DNA of 64,000 bases from NCBI RefSeq assembly GCF_023634655.1, contig NZ_JAMKMS010000002.1, forward strand, positions 186,001-250,000, read 5' to 3'. The DNA comes from Vibrio methylphosphonaticus. Its GTDB lineage: Bacteria; Pseudomonadota; Gammaproteobacteria; Enterobacterales; Vibrionaceae. The position numbers and the translations under genes were made by a program. The notes under the pieces were generated by a model. The model worked only from the letters and a program-made list of their open reading frames with translations. It was not told the origin of the DNA and did not search any database. Position 1 is the stretch's first letter, and each line of letters opens with the position of its first letter. Below, one piece after another: positions 1 to 9,432 of the stretch.

Positions 1-402
1 CAATGACAGCTTTAATCTCAACATCAATAAAACCCTATTAAAAACAACCAATTAACCAATTATTTCCTTTTTTTCATTGCCGTTTAAACCGCTCACACCT
101 AATAGTATCTAGAATCATCAACTGCCCTATTAATCACTCTATATTCAATAACATACCAACCCAATATTTCGACAACGAAACACTATCGTGTCGATAAAAA
201 TCTTTCATTAGACTCGAGCCCCATTTTATCCGTTAATGCGTGCGACTCTAGAGGGCGTTTTCTCCACAACTTTGCCCTACTTAGAGGTGTTTCGTGACCA
301 TCAAGGACGACAATCACGGGGTGTAATTTTTCAGGTTAACGCTAATATCCATTATCCAATCGAGAAAGATTAGTAAAACCTATTGCTTTGGTAATATAAG
401 CC
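1..402. other. Intergenic region upstream of speA
   Basis: About 400 AT-rich bases precede the arginine decarboxylase gene. I see no tRNA, recognised riboswitch or transposon end. A 45-codon open frame (236-373) sits just upstream of speA but has no ribosome-binding site and no recognisable product. The region presumably holds the speA promoter, which I cannot place. Confidence 0.4.
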
Positions 403-2313
403 GTGACTAACACTTCCAAACTTGACCATGTTCGTGCGAACTACAATGTGCAACATTGGAGCCAAAATTTCTTTGGCATCAATGATGATGGCGACGTTTA
501 CGTCTCGCCACGTCAAGATGCTCAACATCATATTCCCTTAACTCGTATTGCTCAGGCTTTGGAAGACAAAGGCCTCACACTGCCGGCGTTGGTGCGCTTT
601 CCGCAAATTATTCACCAGCGAGTACACGGTATCTGTGACGCTTTTAACCAAGCAATTAACGATTACGGTTACGAAAATGATTACTTGCTGGTTTACCCAA
701 TTAAAGTCAACCAGCAAAAAGACGTGGTTGAGCAAATCCTAGCAAGCCAAGCGGAAGCGGAAACCAAACAGCTCGGTCTAGAAGCTGGTAGTAAACCAGA
801 GCTACTTGCTGTACTTGCAATGGCGCAACGTGCCAGCTCTGTGATTGTATGTAACGGCTATAAAGACCGTGAGTACATTCGTTTGGCACTCATTGGTGAA
901 AAGCTAGGTCACAAAGTCTTTATCGTGTTAGAAAAACTGTCAGAGCTGGATACGGTATTAAGAGAGGCTCGTAGCCTCAATGTTAAGCCACGTATTGGTT
1001 TACGTATTCGCTTAGCGTCTCAAGGTGCTGGAAAATGGCAATCAAGTGGCGGTGACAAATCTAAATTTGGTTTGTCCGCTTCGCAAGTGCTACAAGTCGT
1101 TGATCGCCTAAAGCAAGAAGATCAATTGGATATGCTGCAACTTGTGCATTTCCACTTGGGCTCGCAAATGGCGAATATTCGTGACGTACGTAATGGTGTG
1201 AACGAATCGGCTCGCTTTTATTGCGAGTTGCGTAAAATGTCTGTGCCGATTGCCTACTTTGATGTTGGGGGTGGCTTAGCGGTTGATTACGATGGTACTC
1301 GTAGCCAATCAAGCAGCTCAATGAACTACGGGCTGGCTGAATATGCTCGTAACATTGTTAGCACGGTAGGTGACGTCTGTGCGCTATATGACGAAAAAGC
1401 ACCAGTGATCATTTCCGAGTCTGGCCGTTCATTAACGGCGCACCACGCCGTGCTTATCACCAATGTTATTGGTACCGAAAGCTATGCAAGTGAACACGTT
1501 GATGCGCCGTCTGAGGAAGCGCCGATTTTACTGCAAAACATGTGGCAGAATTGGCAAAACCTAAAGTCAGGAACCGATGCTCGTGCGTTGATCGAAATTT
1601 ATAACGATACGCAAAGCGACCTGTCAGAAGCTCAAACCCTGTTCGCAACAGGTGTGGTGGATTTGCATCAAAGAGCATGGGTAGAGCAATTGAGCTTAAC
1701 CATTTATGGCGAATTACATCGTCAGATGGACAATAAAAACCGTTTCCACCGTCCAATTCTTGATGAATTGAACGAGCGATTGGCCGATAAGTTCTTTGTG
1801 AATTTCTCGCTGTTCCAATCATTACCCGATGCATGGGGTATTGAGCAAGTATTCCCTGTTCTTCCATTATCTGGATTAGACAGAGAAGACCAAACTCGAG
1901 CCATTATGCTTGATATTACTTGTGATTCAGACGGTACCATTGAGCAGTATGTAGATGGGCAAGGTATTGAATCCACATTACCGGTTCCTGCATGGAACAA
2001 GGATCAACCCTACTTAATGGGCTTCTTCCTTGTCGGTGCTTACCAAGAAATATTGGGCGATATGCACAATTTATTTGGTGACACTCACAGTGCGGTGGTT
2101 AACGTCACTGATAATGGCGATATTGATTTTGCAACCATTGACCTTGGTGATACGGTTGAAGACATGATGCGCTATGTTCACATTGACGTTGATGCTATTC
2201 GTAGTAACTATAGAGAACTGGTTGAGCGTCATATTAATGCTGACGAGCAAGCACTTATTTTAGAAGAGTTAGAGTATGGCCTAACCGGTTATACCTATCT
2301 AGAGGATTTATAA
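403..2313 (+). CDS. speA: Biosynthetic arginine decarboxylase SpeA
   Basis: PLP-dependent enzyme that decarboxylates L-arginine to agmatine, the first step of the arginine route to putrescine. At 636 residues it has the usual length of bacterial biosynthetic SpeA. The N-terminal [14 protein letters not shown] stretch, the PLP-barrel motif [13 protein letters not shown] (about residues 93-105) and the [10 protein letters not shown] segment are typical of the family. The start is GTG; no in-frame ATG lies nearby and the upstream Shine-Dalgarno is weak. The stop codon abuts the ATG of speB, so the two genes form a translationally coupled agmatine-to-putrescine pair. Cytoplasmic. Confidence 0.96.
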   Translation: MTNTSKLDHVRANYNVQHWSQNFFGINDDGDVYVSPRQDAQHHIPLTRIAQALEDKGLTLPALVRFPQIIHQRVHGICDAFNQAINDYGYENDYLLVYPIKVNQQKDVVEQILASQAEAETKQLGLEAGSKPELLAVLAMAQRASSVIVCNGYKDREYIRLALIGEKLGHKVFIVLEKLSELDTVLREARSLNVKPRIGLRIRLASQGAGKWQSSGGDKSKFGLSASQVLQVVDRLKQEDQLDMLQLVHFHLGSQMANIRDVRNGVNESARFYCELRKMSVPIAYFDVGGGLAVDYDGTRSQSSSSMNYGLAEYARNIVSTVGDVCALYDEKAPVIISESGRSLTAHHAVLITNVIGTESYASEHVDAPSEEAPILLQNMWQNWQNLKSGTDARALIEIYNDTQSDLSEAQTLFATGVVDLHQRAWVEQLSLTIYGELHRQMDNKNRFHRPILDELNERLADKFFVNFSLFQSLPDAWGIEQVFPVLPLSGLDREDQTRAIMLDITCDSDGTIEQYVDGQGIESTLPVPAWNKDQPYLMGFFLVGAYQEILGDMHNLFGDTHSAVVNVTDNGDIDFATIDLGDTVEDMMRYVHIDVDAIRSNYRELVERHINADEQALILEELEYGLTGYTYLEDL

Positions 2314-3243
2314 ATGAATGATTTGTTTACAAAAACTGATTATTCTCTGTATTCGAATGCGATGACATTTGTCCGCCGTCCTTACGTGAGAAACCCGATT
2401 GGAACCGACGCCGATGTTGTCGTTCTTGGCGTACCGCTAGACATGGCGACCTCTGGTCGTCCTGGCGCGCGTTTAGGCCCAGACGCTATCCGTCGTGCGT
2501 CTGTCAATCTTGCGTGGGAAGGCAAAAAATTCCCTTGGACATTCAACGTATTTGATAAACTCAAAGTCATCGACTCAGGTGACCTAGTCTTTGATTGCGG
2601 CGACGCAGAAGATTTTACTTATCGTTTAGAAGCCGCGACAAGCGACATTTTAAAAAATGGTAAAACCATGCTCGCACTTGGCGGTGATCACTTTATTACG
2701 CTGCCAATTTTACGTGCTTACGCGAAGCATCATGGTGAAATGGCATTGATTCATTTTGATGCGCACACCGATACCTATGCCAATGGCAGCAGCTACGATC
2801 ACGGGACGATGTTTTATCATGCGCCAAAAGAAGGCCTGATTTCACCGAAGCACTCGGTTCAGGTTGGGATTCGCACCGAATATGACTACGACGATCATGG
2901 TTTCAATGTCATTAATGCCATGCAAGCCAACGACCAGAGTGTTGAAGAGATTGTAGCGCAGATCAAAACCATTACGGGTGATAAACCTGTATACATCACT
3001 TTTGATATTGATTGCTTAGATCCCGCGTTTGCTCCGGGTACTGGCACGCCGGTTTGTGGTGGTCTTAACTCTGATAAAGTGTTGAAAATCATCCGTGGCT
3101 TGGCTGGTATGAACGTGGTTGGCATGGATGTGGTTGAAGTATCGCCTCCGTATGATCAAAGCGATCTTACCGCATTGGCAGGTGCAACCATTGCGCTTGA
3201 ATTACTGTATGTATTCGCGTCGAAGCCTACTATTGCCGATTAA
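2314..3243 (+). CDS. speB: Agmatinase SpeB
   Basis: Ureohydrolase that cleaves agmatine to putrescine and urea, completing the pathway begun by SpeA. The 309-residue protein has the family's binuclear manganese motifs: [18 protein letters not shown] and [18 protein letters not shown]. The ATG follows the speA stop with no gap, and an AGAGG ribosome-binding site lies inside the last speA codons. Transcription probably ends at the hairpin centred on 3348. The roughly 60 bases between stop and hairpin show weak repeats of about 20 bp containing ATTAAA or ATTAGA, possibly a decayed array of the kind seen at other gene ends here. Confidence 0.96.
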   Translation: MNDLFTKTDYSLYSNAMTFVRRPYVRNPIGTDADVVVLGVPLDMATSGRPGARLGPDAIRRASVNLAWEGKKFPWTFNVFDKLKVIDSGDLVFDCGDAEDFTYRLEAATSDILKNGKTMLALGGDHFITLPILRAYAKHHGEMALIHFDAHTDTYANGSSYDHGTMFYHAPKEGLISPKHSVQVGIRTEYDYDDHGFNVINAMQANDQSVEEIVAQIKTITGDKPVYITFDIDCLDPAFAPGTGTPVCGGLNSDKVLKIIRGLAGMNVVGMDVVEVSPPYDQSDLTALAGATIALELLYVFASKPTIAD

Positions 3244-3330
3244 AGCGACTTATTCATATCTAAGTCGGTTGATTAGAATCTAGCTCGCGTCATTAAAGTC
3301 GATAGCTAGCATTAAACAACAAGTCAGATC

Positions 3331-3366
3331 AAAAAGGGGAATTCATTGAGAATTCCCCTTTTTTCA
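3331..3366. terminator. Bidirectional intrinsic terminator between speB and the GH3 gene
   Basis: AAAAGGGGAATT pairs with AATTCCCCTTTT around a 7-base loop, with an A-tract on the left and a T-tract on the right. It can therefore end transcription from either side: speB from the left, the beta-glucosidase gene from the right. Confidence 0.9.
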
Positions 3367-3418
3367 TCAGCCCTGTTAGCTGAATAGGTTATCGCTTTTC
3401 GTCGACTGAGTGAGTTTT

Positions 3419-3490
3419 AACCACAGACTAAGGTTTGTTCATAGACTAAGGTTCGATCACAGACTAAGGCGCGTTCACAGACTAAGGTGC
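3419..3490 (-). repeat. Four 18-bp tandem repeats starting at the GH3 stop codon
   Basis: Read on the minus strand there are four imperfect 18-bp units with the core CCTTAGTCTGTGA. The first unit contains the last codons and the stop (CCT TAG) of the beta-glucosidase gene. Because 18 is a multiple of three, each later unit places another TAG in the same reading frame. The array sits between the gene and the bidirectional hairpin at 3331-3366, so it should be transcribed as 3' UTR. Confidence 0.9.
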
Positions 3491-6067
3491 ATTCCACCAG
3501 CGGATGTTGGCTAATACCATCGCAAGCCTTGTGTCTGTTAACAACACAAATGGTGTATCAAGTTGACTTAAATCTACCCCTTTGTTAGTAAACTCTTCAC
3601 TTGAAACCATGACTGTCACAAACTCATCAACCGTTTGCAGTTGCTCAGTAATATCAATTTTCACTACGCGCGACTCTACCCCTAGTTGTTGTCGATTTTG
3701 CGCTGCCACATACACGCATCCAGTAGGGCACTCGGTGACCTTAACTTCAAAACTCAAGCCGCCTTTTGGGTGGGCAAAGCGACTAAAGTCTTCCGTTTCC
3801 CCATCCGTTGTTGTGATGAAAACCGACGCGCCAGCCTCTTTAAATACCAAACTCACCGCATCTTGCTGCTGCTGGTAGTTATAGGGTTTAGTCTCTATCG
3901 ATGCAAAGCTCATTGGGTTATTGCGAGACACTTCAACGCCTTCCCCATCATGCGCTTGGGCAACAAGTAACTGAAAATCACCAATCGTTGAGCGAACACC
4001 ATACAGCTCGATTGCCGGAGGCACATTGCCTTCCGTGAAATGGTCACTGTCATCGAGATCAAGCCGATCCAAATCGCGCTCCTGCAATAGCGAGGTATAA
4101 TTCAGCCCGTAGCCATACTCAAACAGTGGTGCATGCTCCCCATTAGGATCTTGTTCATGCGGTGAAACTTGGTAATTAGGAATGTGCTGAGGAATGCGAT
4201 TCACCGTTGCACTCAGCTTTTTGTTTGGCCAACTATAAGACAGCTTACCTTGGAAGTCATAACGTGGCTGTTTCTGTTCATCTCCGACTAAAACATCGGT
4301 AATGCCCTCACCTTCACTGCCCGGAAGCCAAGCGGCAACAAATGCGTCAGACATGGCGATTTCTTTATTAAGATATAAAGGACGACCACTATAGAACACG
4401 GTAATGATCTTGGCACCCGCCGCATGCAAGCGATGTATTTTCTCCACATCTTTTCGATAACTGCGCTTCAACTGGGCAAATTCTAGGGTTTGCCATGCTT
4501 TAATGTCACCCATCATTTCCGCATACGGATCTTCGCCAATGACCACGATCGCGATATCTCCTGGCTGCACATCTTCTTTCAGCGCAGGATCAAACGTAAC
4601 ATTGCTCTCTCCAAGTTCAGCCACTAATGCCATTTTCAGTGTCGTCGCACCAGGAAAGTCCTCTAAGGTGTTTTCATCACCTTGCCAAGTCAGATTCCAT
4701 CCGCCCGATTGTTTTTGAAGATCATCGGCGGCACTGCCTGTCACCAATACTTTCTGGTTTTTACTCAGCGGCAATATTTGATTGTTGTTTTTTAATAACA
4801 CTAGCGATTTTCGTACCGCTTCACGAGCAACCTCTCGGTGTGCCTGTGCACCCAGCAAACTTTGATTACCAGCAAGGACTCGCTGAGTAGGGGCTGGCTT
4901 TGTCCATAATCCCGCTCTCATTTTCACTCGTAGAATGCGTGTTACAGCATCATCTATACGCGCCATGGGGATAACGCCAGAGTGAATATCCGCTAATGCC
5001 GTGCGATACACTTCAATCCAGTGCTCATGAACCGGCACCATTAAAATGTCATTGCCAGCGTTGATAGCGTAAGTGGCATTACCATCGGTGCATTTGTTAA
5101 TTTCAGCATGGCCATGCCAGTCGGTCACAATCAGTCCGTCAAAGCCCATTTTGTCTTTGAGTACGTCATTTAAAAGATACTTACTGCCATGAATCTTATA
5201 GTTATAAGCGTTGCCCTCACCGGTGATATCACTCTGTGGCGAGTGATCATAGTTGGCGGGATTTTCCCAAGTATTAAACGACGACATAACCACTTGCGCT
5301 CCAGCCTCTAAGCCACTGAAATAGCCCATGGCATGAATATTACGCAACTGATCTTCACTATAGGCATTCACCCCACGGTCAACACCCGTTAAGGTTCCGC
5401 CATCCCCTACCCAATGTTTGACGTTGGAAATGACTTTATACTCACTTTTCAGCTCATTTTGGTCACCTTGCAAACCAATCACCATTTGCGACGCATAAGC
5501 GTAAGTGATCTCGGGATCTTCAGAGTATCCTTCGTATACCCTGCCCCAACGGAGATCGCGTGGTGTCGCGACTGTCGGCGCAAATGTCCAGTCTAAGCCT
5601 GTCGCAGCGACTTCCAATGCGGTAATTTTTCCGATTCGACGAATGAGTTCAGGATCTCGCGCCGCACCAAGCCCAATGTTATGGGGAAACACCGTCGCGC
5701 TATACACGTTATTATGACCGTGCACGGCATCCGTTGCCCACATGAACGGAATACGAAATGGCCGATCTGCGAACGCCTCTTCGGTTGCGTGCCAAAACTC
5801 GTCGGCTTTATCCGCCCAGTCTTGCGCTAAAGAACGCTTATTTTCATTTGGCCACGCCCCTCCTCCATTTAGGATAGAGCCAAGCTTATACTGTTTCGCT
5901 TCTTCGGGAGTCACCCCCCTCAGATCAGGTTGTATCATCTGACCAAGTTTTTCTTCTACCGTCATCAAAGCAACAATACGGGCAATCTCCTTCTCAACCA
6001 TTGGATCGGTTTGAATAGAGGAATTGATTCGAGGCCAATCTGAGAAATAAGGCGTGATTGATGTCAT
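3482..6067 (-). CDS. Glycoside hydrolase family 3 beta-glucosidase (exo-beta-glucanase type)
   Basis: Hydrolyses terminal beta-linked glucose residues from oligosaccharides or glucans. The (beta/alpha)8 domain contains GWDG-type features and the nucleophile motif GLIVTDWHGH, with the predicted nucleophile Asp at about residue 316 from this start. A second alpha/beta-sandwich domain and a C-terminal ExoP-like beta domain follow. The frame stays open to 6199, but ATG at 6067 is preceded by a good TTAGGA ribosome-binding site and gives 861 residues beginning MTSITPYFSDWPR, close to the family's start. I see no signal peptide, so the enzyme is probably cytoplasmic unless an upstream start is used. 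A CRP-like site lies about 135 bp upstream and the neighbouring LacI regulator is its likely controller. Confidence 0.93.
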   Translation of the reverse strand: MTSITPYFSDWPRINSSIQTDPMVEKEIARIVALMTVEEKLGQMIQPDLRGVTPEEAKQYKLGSILNGGGAWPNENKRSLAQDWADKADEFWHATEEAFADRPFRIPFMWATDAVHGHNNVYSATVFPHNIGLGAARDPELIRRIGKITALEVAATGLDWTFAPTVATPRDLRWGRVYEGYSEDPEITYAYASQMVIGLQGDQNELKSEYKVISNVKHWVGDGGTLTGVDRGVNAYSEDQLRNIHAMGYFSGLEAGAQVVMSSFNTWENPANYDHSPQSDITGEGNAYNYKIHGSKYLLNDVLKDKMGFDGLIVTDWHGHAEINKCTDGNATYAINAGNDILMVPVHEHWIEVYRTALADIHSGVIPMARIDDAVTRILRVKMRAGLWTKPAPTQRVLAGNQSLLGAQAHREVAREAVRKSLVLLKNNNQILPLSKNQKVLVTGSAADDLQKQSGGWNLTWQGDENTLEDFPGATTLKMALVAELGESNVTFDPALKEDVQPGDIAIVVIGEDPYAEMMGDIKAWQTLEFAQLKRSYRKDVEKIHRLHAAGAKIITVFYSGRPLYLNKEIAMSDAFVAAWLPGSEGEGITDVLVGDEQKQPRYDFQGKLSYSWPNKKLSATVNRIPQHIPNYQVSPHEQDPNGEHAPLFEYGYGLNYTSLLQERDLDRLDLDDSDHFTEGNVPPAIELYGVRSTIGDFQLLVAQAHDGEGVEVSRNNPMSFASIETKPYNYQQQQDAVSLVFKEAGASVFITTTDGETEDFSRFAHPKGGLSFEVKVTECPTGCVYVAAQNRQQLGVESRVVKIDITEQLQTVDEFVTVMVSSEEFTNKGVDLSQLDTPFVLLTDTRLAMVLANIRWWNAP

Positions 6068-6200
6068 GTGAAATGTCCTAAGGGTTTGATACCGGGCGTA
6101 TAAATAAGATGTCAGTGCACGCTCTCGCAGAGGCGTTAGAGGTGAATGTGCATTGAACTCAAAACTTTCAGCGATGATATAAGCGAACGAGCGTCTCATT

Positions 6201-6216
6201 CGTGACCTAAATCACA
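6201..6216. promoter_or_regulatory. Putative CRP binding site upstream of GH3 gene
   Basis: CGTGACCTAAATCACA matches the CRP consensus TGTGA-N6-TCACA with a single mismatch in the conserved halves. It lies about 135 bp upstream of the chosen GH3 start, as expected for a carbohydrate gene under catabolite control. Function is inference. Confidence 0.5.
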
Positions 6217-6452
6217 GGGAATAAGCCCCTCTGAGAGTAGGTAACAAAACTCGGAAACATTCCACAATACCGCCAGACATCATGAAACTTATGTGTCGAG
6301 TTATGGTTAAATCCCTACCCATCAGATAGTTAGCATGAAACTTTCTATATGGCCTTTAATTTGCCCCTACATATGGTCAATATTTGTACACAACCGTTTT
6401 TAATGGCTTATAGAACTAATCACCGTTAACTTATGAATCCATTAACTTATTC

Positions 6453-6508
6453 ACCTATAAACCTGTAAACCTATAAACCTATAAACCTATAAACCTATAA
6501 ACCTATAG
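6453..6508 (-). repeat. Seven tandem octamers after the LacI-type gene
   Basis: Seven head-to-tail copies of an 8-bp unit (ACCTATAA on the plus strand; one copy has G for A, and the last ends TAG). The array starts 17 bp after the stop codon of the LacI-type gene. Degenerate 8-bp units can be followed further to about 6421. Two units make 16 bp, the commonest period at other gene ends in this window. Confidence 0.92.
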
Positions 6509-6525
6509 GTTAAGTTCGTTAACAA

Positions 6526-7533
6526 TCAACTAAGCGCAATGCTGCTCGTACTGTCTCTGACCACAATAGACACGGGTGGAATGTCATAGTCCGGTTCATT
6601 ACCACTGATAAGGTCTAATATATAACGAATAGCAATCTCCCCCATCTGCGCAAACGGTTGACGCATGGTGGACAGTCTCGGTATGTAGAACTCCCCTATG
6701 GGCAAATCATCAAAGCCGATAACGGACACATCATCGGGCACGCGCACCCCCTTTCGGTGCAAGGCTTGAATCACACCAAATGCGGATAAGTCATTAGCGG
6801 CAAACACGGCGGTAAACTCGGCGCCAGATTCGATTATTTCAATGGTTCTCTGACACGCTTCGTCTGGTTCAAAGTTAGCCGAAATCCACGTCGGCTCACC
6901 ACTTGGTAACCCAGCCGCTGTCATTGCTCTTTTAAACCCAGCTAATCGCTGCTCAGTTTCAATGTTACCTCTCGCGCCCATGGCATGAAATATTTTGCTA
7001 TGCCCAAGTTGCAACAGATGATTCGTGGCGAGATACGCGCCAATTTCATTATCAACGTTAATCATAGGCAGCAATCCGGAGCCACTGCGACACATCAGTA
7101 ATGCCGGTATGTCTCCGGTCATACGCACTATCTCGTTCTCTACCAACTCACCGCCAATAATGATCACGCCATCCACTTGCCGATTAACTAAATCCTTCAG
7201 TTCACTACGTTCTCTCGCGACGTCCCAATTCGTGGTCTCGATAATAAGGTCATAACTGTGGTTATGCATCTGCGCATCCATACCAAGCAAAATTCGGCTA
7301 ACGTAAGGCGTATCAAAGGATGGAACAATCACGCCTATAGTCATATTCCTTTTTGTATCTGGCTCTCCTTTGCGAGATTTATGCTTAAAGCCCGTTTCAA
7401 ATATGGCTAACTCGATGGCATCGACTTTTTCTTTTGCAATGAATGAGGTGCGATTTAGATAACGTGAAATGGTGCTTGCTGACACGCCTGCACGTTTGGC
7501 TACGTCATAAATGGTGGCTTTTTGAGCTGACAT
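6526..7533 (-). CDS. LacI/GalR-family transcriptional regulator
   Basis: DNA-binding repressor of 335 residues. An N-terminal helix-turn-helix (ATIYDVAKRAGVSASTISRYLN, roughly residues 6-27) is followed by a periplasmic-binding-protein-like sugar-sensing domain (from about residue 62, MTIGVIVPSFD). It is encoded in the same direction as, and upstream of, the GH3 beta-glucosidase, with a repeat-filled gap of about 460 bp between them. The likely role is control of that enzyme in response to a beta-glucoside or its product. The effector cannot be read from the sequence. Confidence 0.92.
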   Translation of the reverse strand: MSAQKATIYDVAKRAGVSASTISRYLNRTSFIAKEKVDAIELAIFETGFKHKSRKGEPDTKRNMTIGVIVPSFDTPYVSRILLGMDAQMHNHSYDLIIETTNWDVARERSELKDLVNRQVDGVIIIGGELVENEIVRMTGDIPALLMCRSGSGLLPMINVDNEIGAYLATNHLLQLGHSKIFHAMGARGNIETEQRLAGFKRAMTAAGLPSGEPTWISANFEPDEACQRTIEIIESGAEFTAVFAANDLSAFGVIQALHRKGVRVPDDVSVIGFDDLPIGEFYIPRLSTMRQPFAQMGEIAIRYILDLISGNEPDYDIPPVSIVVRDSTSSIALS

Positions 7534-7826
7534 TGGTGTTGTGAATTCTCTTATTATTTCTTGTTAGGTCACAACATAACGAATTCCTTGCCAATAAGAA
7601 AAGGGCAACATCACATTTTGTGTCTACGAGCGGGCAACAGAAATACAAAGTTAAAGGTAAACAAAGTCATCGAATATTGTACTGTACGAAAACTCCTCAT
7701 CACGGTGATATTCCCCCTATAACTTAGCCAATTAATGAGCAATCAGGGCATCTATATAATTAATCACTATAACCACCTAAATAAAGATGATAAGTTTATG
7801 TAACAATAATTAACAAGGAGTTCGTT

Positions 7827-8003
7827 ATGCGTTCTAAATTTGCAGTGGTATGTGCATTAGGATTAGCGGCTATTTTGGCGGGATGCGCAGCGCCCAACGA
7901 GAATCGTAACAACCAAGAAATTGGCAATAAAATGGAAGCCGATGCGCAACACGAAAAAGAAATTTGTACCGCTTTGGGTGACATTAACTGCGCTCAGCAG
8001 TAA
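7827..8003 (+). CDS. Small lipoprotein, 58 residues
   Basis: A short gene with a strong AAGGAG ribosome-binding site 6 bases before its ATG. The product has a signal peptide ending in the lipobox LAGC (Cys20), so it should be lipidated and membrane-anchored. The mature part is about 39 residues, charged, with two later cysteines (Cys47, Cys55) that could form a disulfide. It resembles small Vibrio lipoproteins of unknown function. It is monocistronic, divergent from the LacI-type gene, and followed by a small hairpin. Confidence 0.85.
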   Translation: MRSKFAVVCALGLAAILAGCAAPNENRNNQEIGNKMEADAQHEKEICTALGDINCAQQ

Positions 8004-8033
8004 TTGATGGCAAAAGTCATTGATTGAAAATAA

Positions 8034-8058
8034 CGTAGCGGTTAATCACGCCGCTACG
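8034..8058 (+). terminator. Hairpin after the small lipoprotein gene
   Basis: Perfect 8-bp stem CGTAGCGG/CCGCTACG with a 9-base loop, followed only by CTTT. It is a plausible but weak intrinsic terminator. Confidence 0.5.
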
Positions 8059-8144
8059 CTTTACAGCTCCACTTTCTCTACCACATCTCTTCGTCTTCTT
8101 AGCTGCATCTGCTAAATACATGAGTCGAGTTTAAAGAATCGCAA

Positions 8145-9134
8145 CTAATCCTCAGTGTGGCGGATGGTCATATTTCTTGGAATCAATTCAATGCCAGGGT
8201 TGTATCGCTTAGCCGCGGCGTTCAACGCTAATTCCATCGCACTATCGCAAATAAGATCGAACTGTTGAGGAGATGAATTAACCTTGAAAGGAAGGAAGTC
8301 CAACAGTCTATTATCACCAAAGGTTGCTAGCTTCACCTTTCCCATCAGTTCCGGTTTTTCTAGGAAAACGTCTAAGACTCCTTCTAACAAGGTGTATGAC
8401 ATCGTCACAATGGAGTCTGGCAATTGGTCTGCATCAAGCCACTGCTCTAATAGACGTTTACCTTCCTCACGATTAAAGTGTTCACCATAAACCACGCTAG
8501 ATTGCGTCGTGACTAACTTGGCCGCAGCTTCAAAACCGAGTTGACGCTCGCGTGAGATATTGAGCGAAGGCAACGCCCCAATCAAACCAATACTCTTGGT
8601 CTCTTCATCTAATACCGAAGACGTCAAATTAAATGCCGCACCAAAATCTTCACTGATCACGCAACTAAAATGCTCATCATCCAACGAGCGGTCTATCGCG
8701 ATAACTGGCGTCCCTCTTTGTTGGATAGGAAAGTAGTAATCGCTGGCGTCCGTAATCGCACTGGCGACAAATAGCGCATCAATACGTCTCGAGATTAATG
8801 CCTCTGCTACGCGCTTTTCTGTTTCCGGATCGTCATCAGAGCAGCCAATTAAAATTTGAAATCCCGCCTTACGAGAGTTTTGCTCAAGGAGCTTAGCTAT
8901 CCGGGCGTAACTGGAGTTTTCGAGATCCGGAATAATAAGACCAAACGAGCGACTATGCCCTGCGCGCAACGACGATGCTGCGTGATCGGGACGATAATTG
9001 TGGGCGTCGACCACCGCCATCACTTTTTTTTGAGTTTTTTCAGAAATTCGATATTTCTGTGCTTTACCGTTAATCACATAGCTCGCTGTGGTCTTTGACA
9101 CCCCTGCAAGCTTTGCTATTTCATCTAAAGTCAT
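8145..9134 (-). CDS. fruR: Fructose operon repressor FruR (Cra-type LacI family)
   Basis: LacI-family regulator that binds fructose phosphate and controls the divergent fruBKA operon. The helix-turn-helix reads TLDEIAKLAGVSKTTASYVI, followed by the Cra-like RISEKTQKKV and a sugar-binding core starting at FGLIIPDLEN. The frame is open upstream to 9242, but that part would be translated across the operators. ATG at 9134 has a good AAAGGA site 8 bases away and gives 329 residues, close to E. coli Cra. Operators at 9203-9240 and 9358-9373 lie between it and fruB, implying autoregulation and control of the fructose genes. Confidence 0.93.
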   Translation of the reverse strand: MTLDEIAKLAGVSKTTASYVINGKAQKYRISEKTQKKVMAVVDAHNYRPDHAASSLRAGHSRSFGLIIPDLENSSYARIAKLLEQNSRKAGFQILIGCSDDDPETEKRVAEALISRRIDALFVASAITDASDYYFPIQQRGTPVIAIDRSLDDEHFSCVISEDFGAAFNLTSSVLDEETKSIGLIGALPSLNISRERQLGFEAAAKLVTTQSSVVYGEHFNREEGKRLLEQWLDADQLPDSIVTMSYTLLEGVLDVFLEKPELMGKVKLATFGDNRLLDFLPFKVNSSPQQFDLICDSAMELALNAAAKRYNPGIELIPRNMTIRHTED

Positions 9135-9202
9135 ATCTCGATCCTTTCTGTGCGATGGATCATATAAATGAATTCCAACCATGCTGACAAGTTGAATTAT
9201 AT

Positions 9203-9240
9203 GCTGAATCGGTTCAGTATAAAAGCTGAAAGGATTCAGC
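9203..9240. promoter_or_regulatory. Two FruR/Cra-type operators near fruR
   Basis: Two 16-bp near-palindromes, GCTGAATCGGTTCAGT (9203-9218) and GCTGAAAGGATTCAGC (9225-9240), are spaced 22 bp apart centre to centre, about two helical turns. They match the Cra-type operator pattern (GCTGAA...TTCAGC) and lie 70-105 bp upstream of the fruR start. Confidence 0.85.
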
Positions 9241-9293
9241 AAAGTTCACACTTTTGAAAACTGGCCTATATTTACAGTGATAGGATATCGCCA

Positions 9294-9335
9294 CAGTAAA
9301 ACCAGTACAGTGAAACCAATGCAGTGAAAATGGTT
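9294..9335. repeat. Three 14-bp direct repeats in the fru control region
   Basis: CAGTAAAACCAGTA, CAGTGAAACCAATG and CAGTGAAAATGGTT start at 9294, 9308 and 9322. The common core is CAGTGAAACC. They lie between the two groups of FruR-type operators. They may be a regulator site or part of the general habit of short arrays here. Confidence 0.7.
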
Positions 9336-9357
9336 TGCTGAATTTTTTTATAATTTT

Positions 9358-9373
9358 GCTGAATCGATTCAGT
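9358..9373. promoter_or_regulatory. FruR/Cra-type operator in front of fruB
   Basis: GCTGAATCGATTCAGT is the best palindrome of the three in this intergenic region. It lies about 60 bp before the fruB start codon, where it would overlap the fruBKA promoter. A half site (GCTGAA) lies at 9337. Confidence 0.85.
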
Positions 9374-9432
9374 CTTTATGTAAAGCAAAGAACTAATCGG
9401 TTTAAAAACAAGAATAACGTAGGTGAGCAAAC

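Larger units (their letters stand above)
6068..6525. other. Intergenic region with GH3 promoter and LacI-gene 3' repeats
   Basis: The left part is the promoter region of the GH3 gene, with a CRP-like site at 6201-6216. The right part holds the octamer array that follows the LacI-type gene. I could not identify a convincing LacI-type operator palindrome by eye or a terminator for the regulator gene. Confidence 0.6.

Noticed and set aside
236..373. 45-codon leader frame before speA
   Set aside because: No ribosome-binding site, no codons typical of attenuation (such as arginine runs), and no hairpin switch visible.
7796..7984. 62-codon minus-strand frame
   Set aside because: It is the antisense shadow of the small lipoprotein gene, which has the ribosome-binding site and lipobox.
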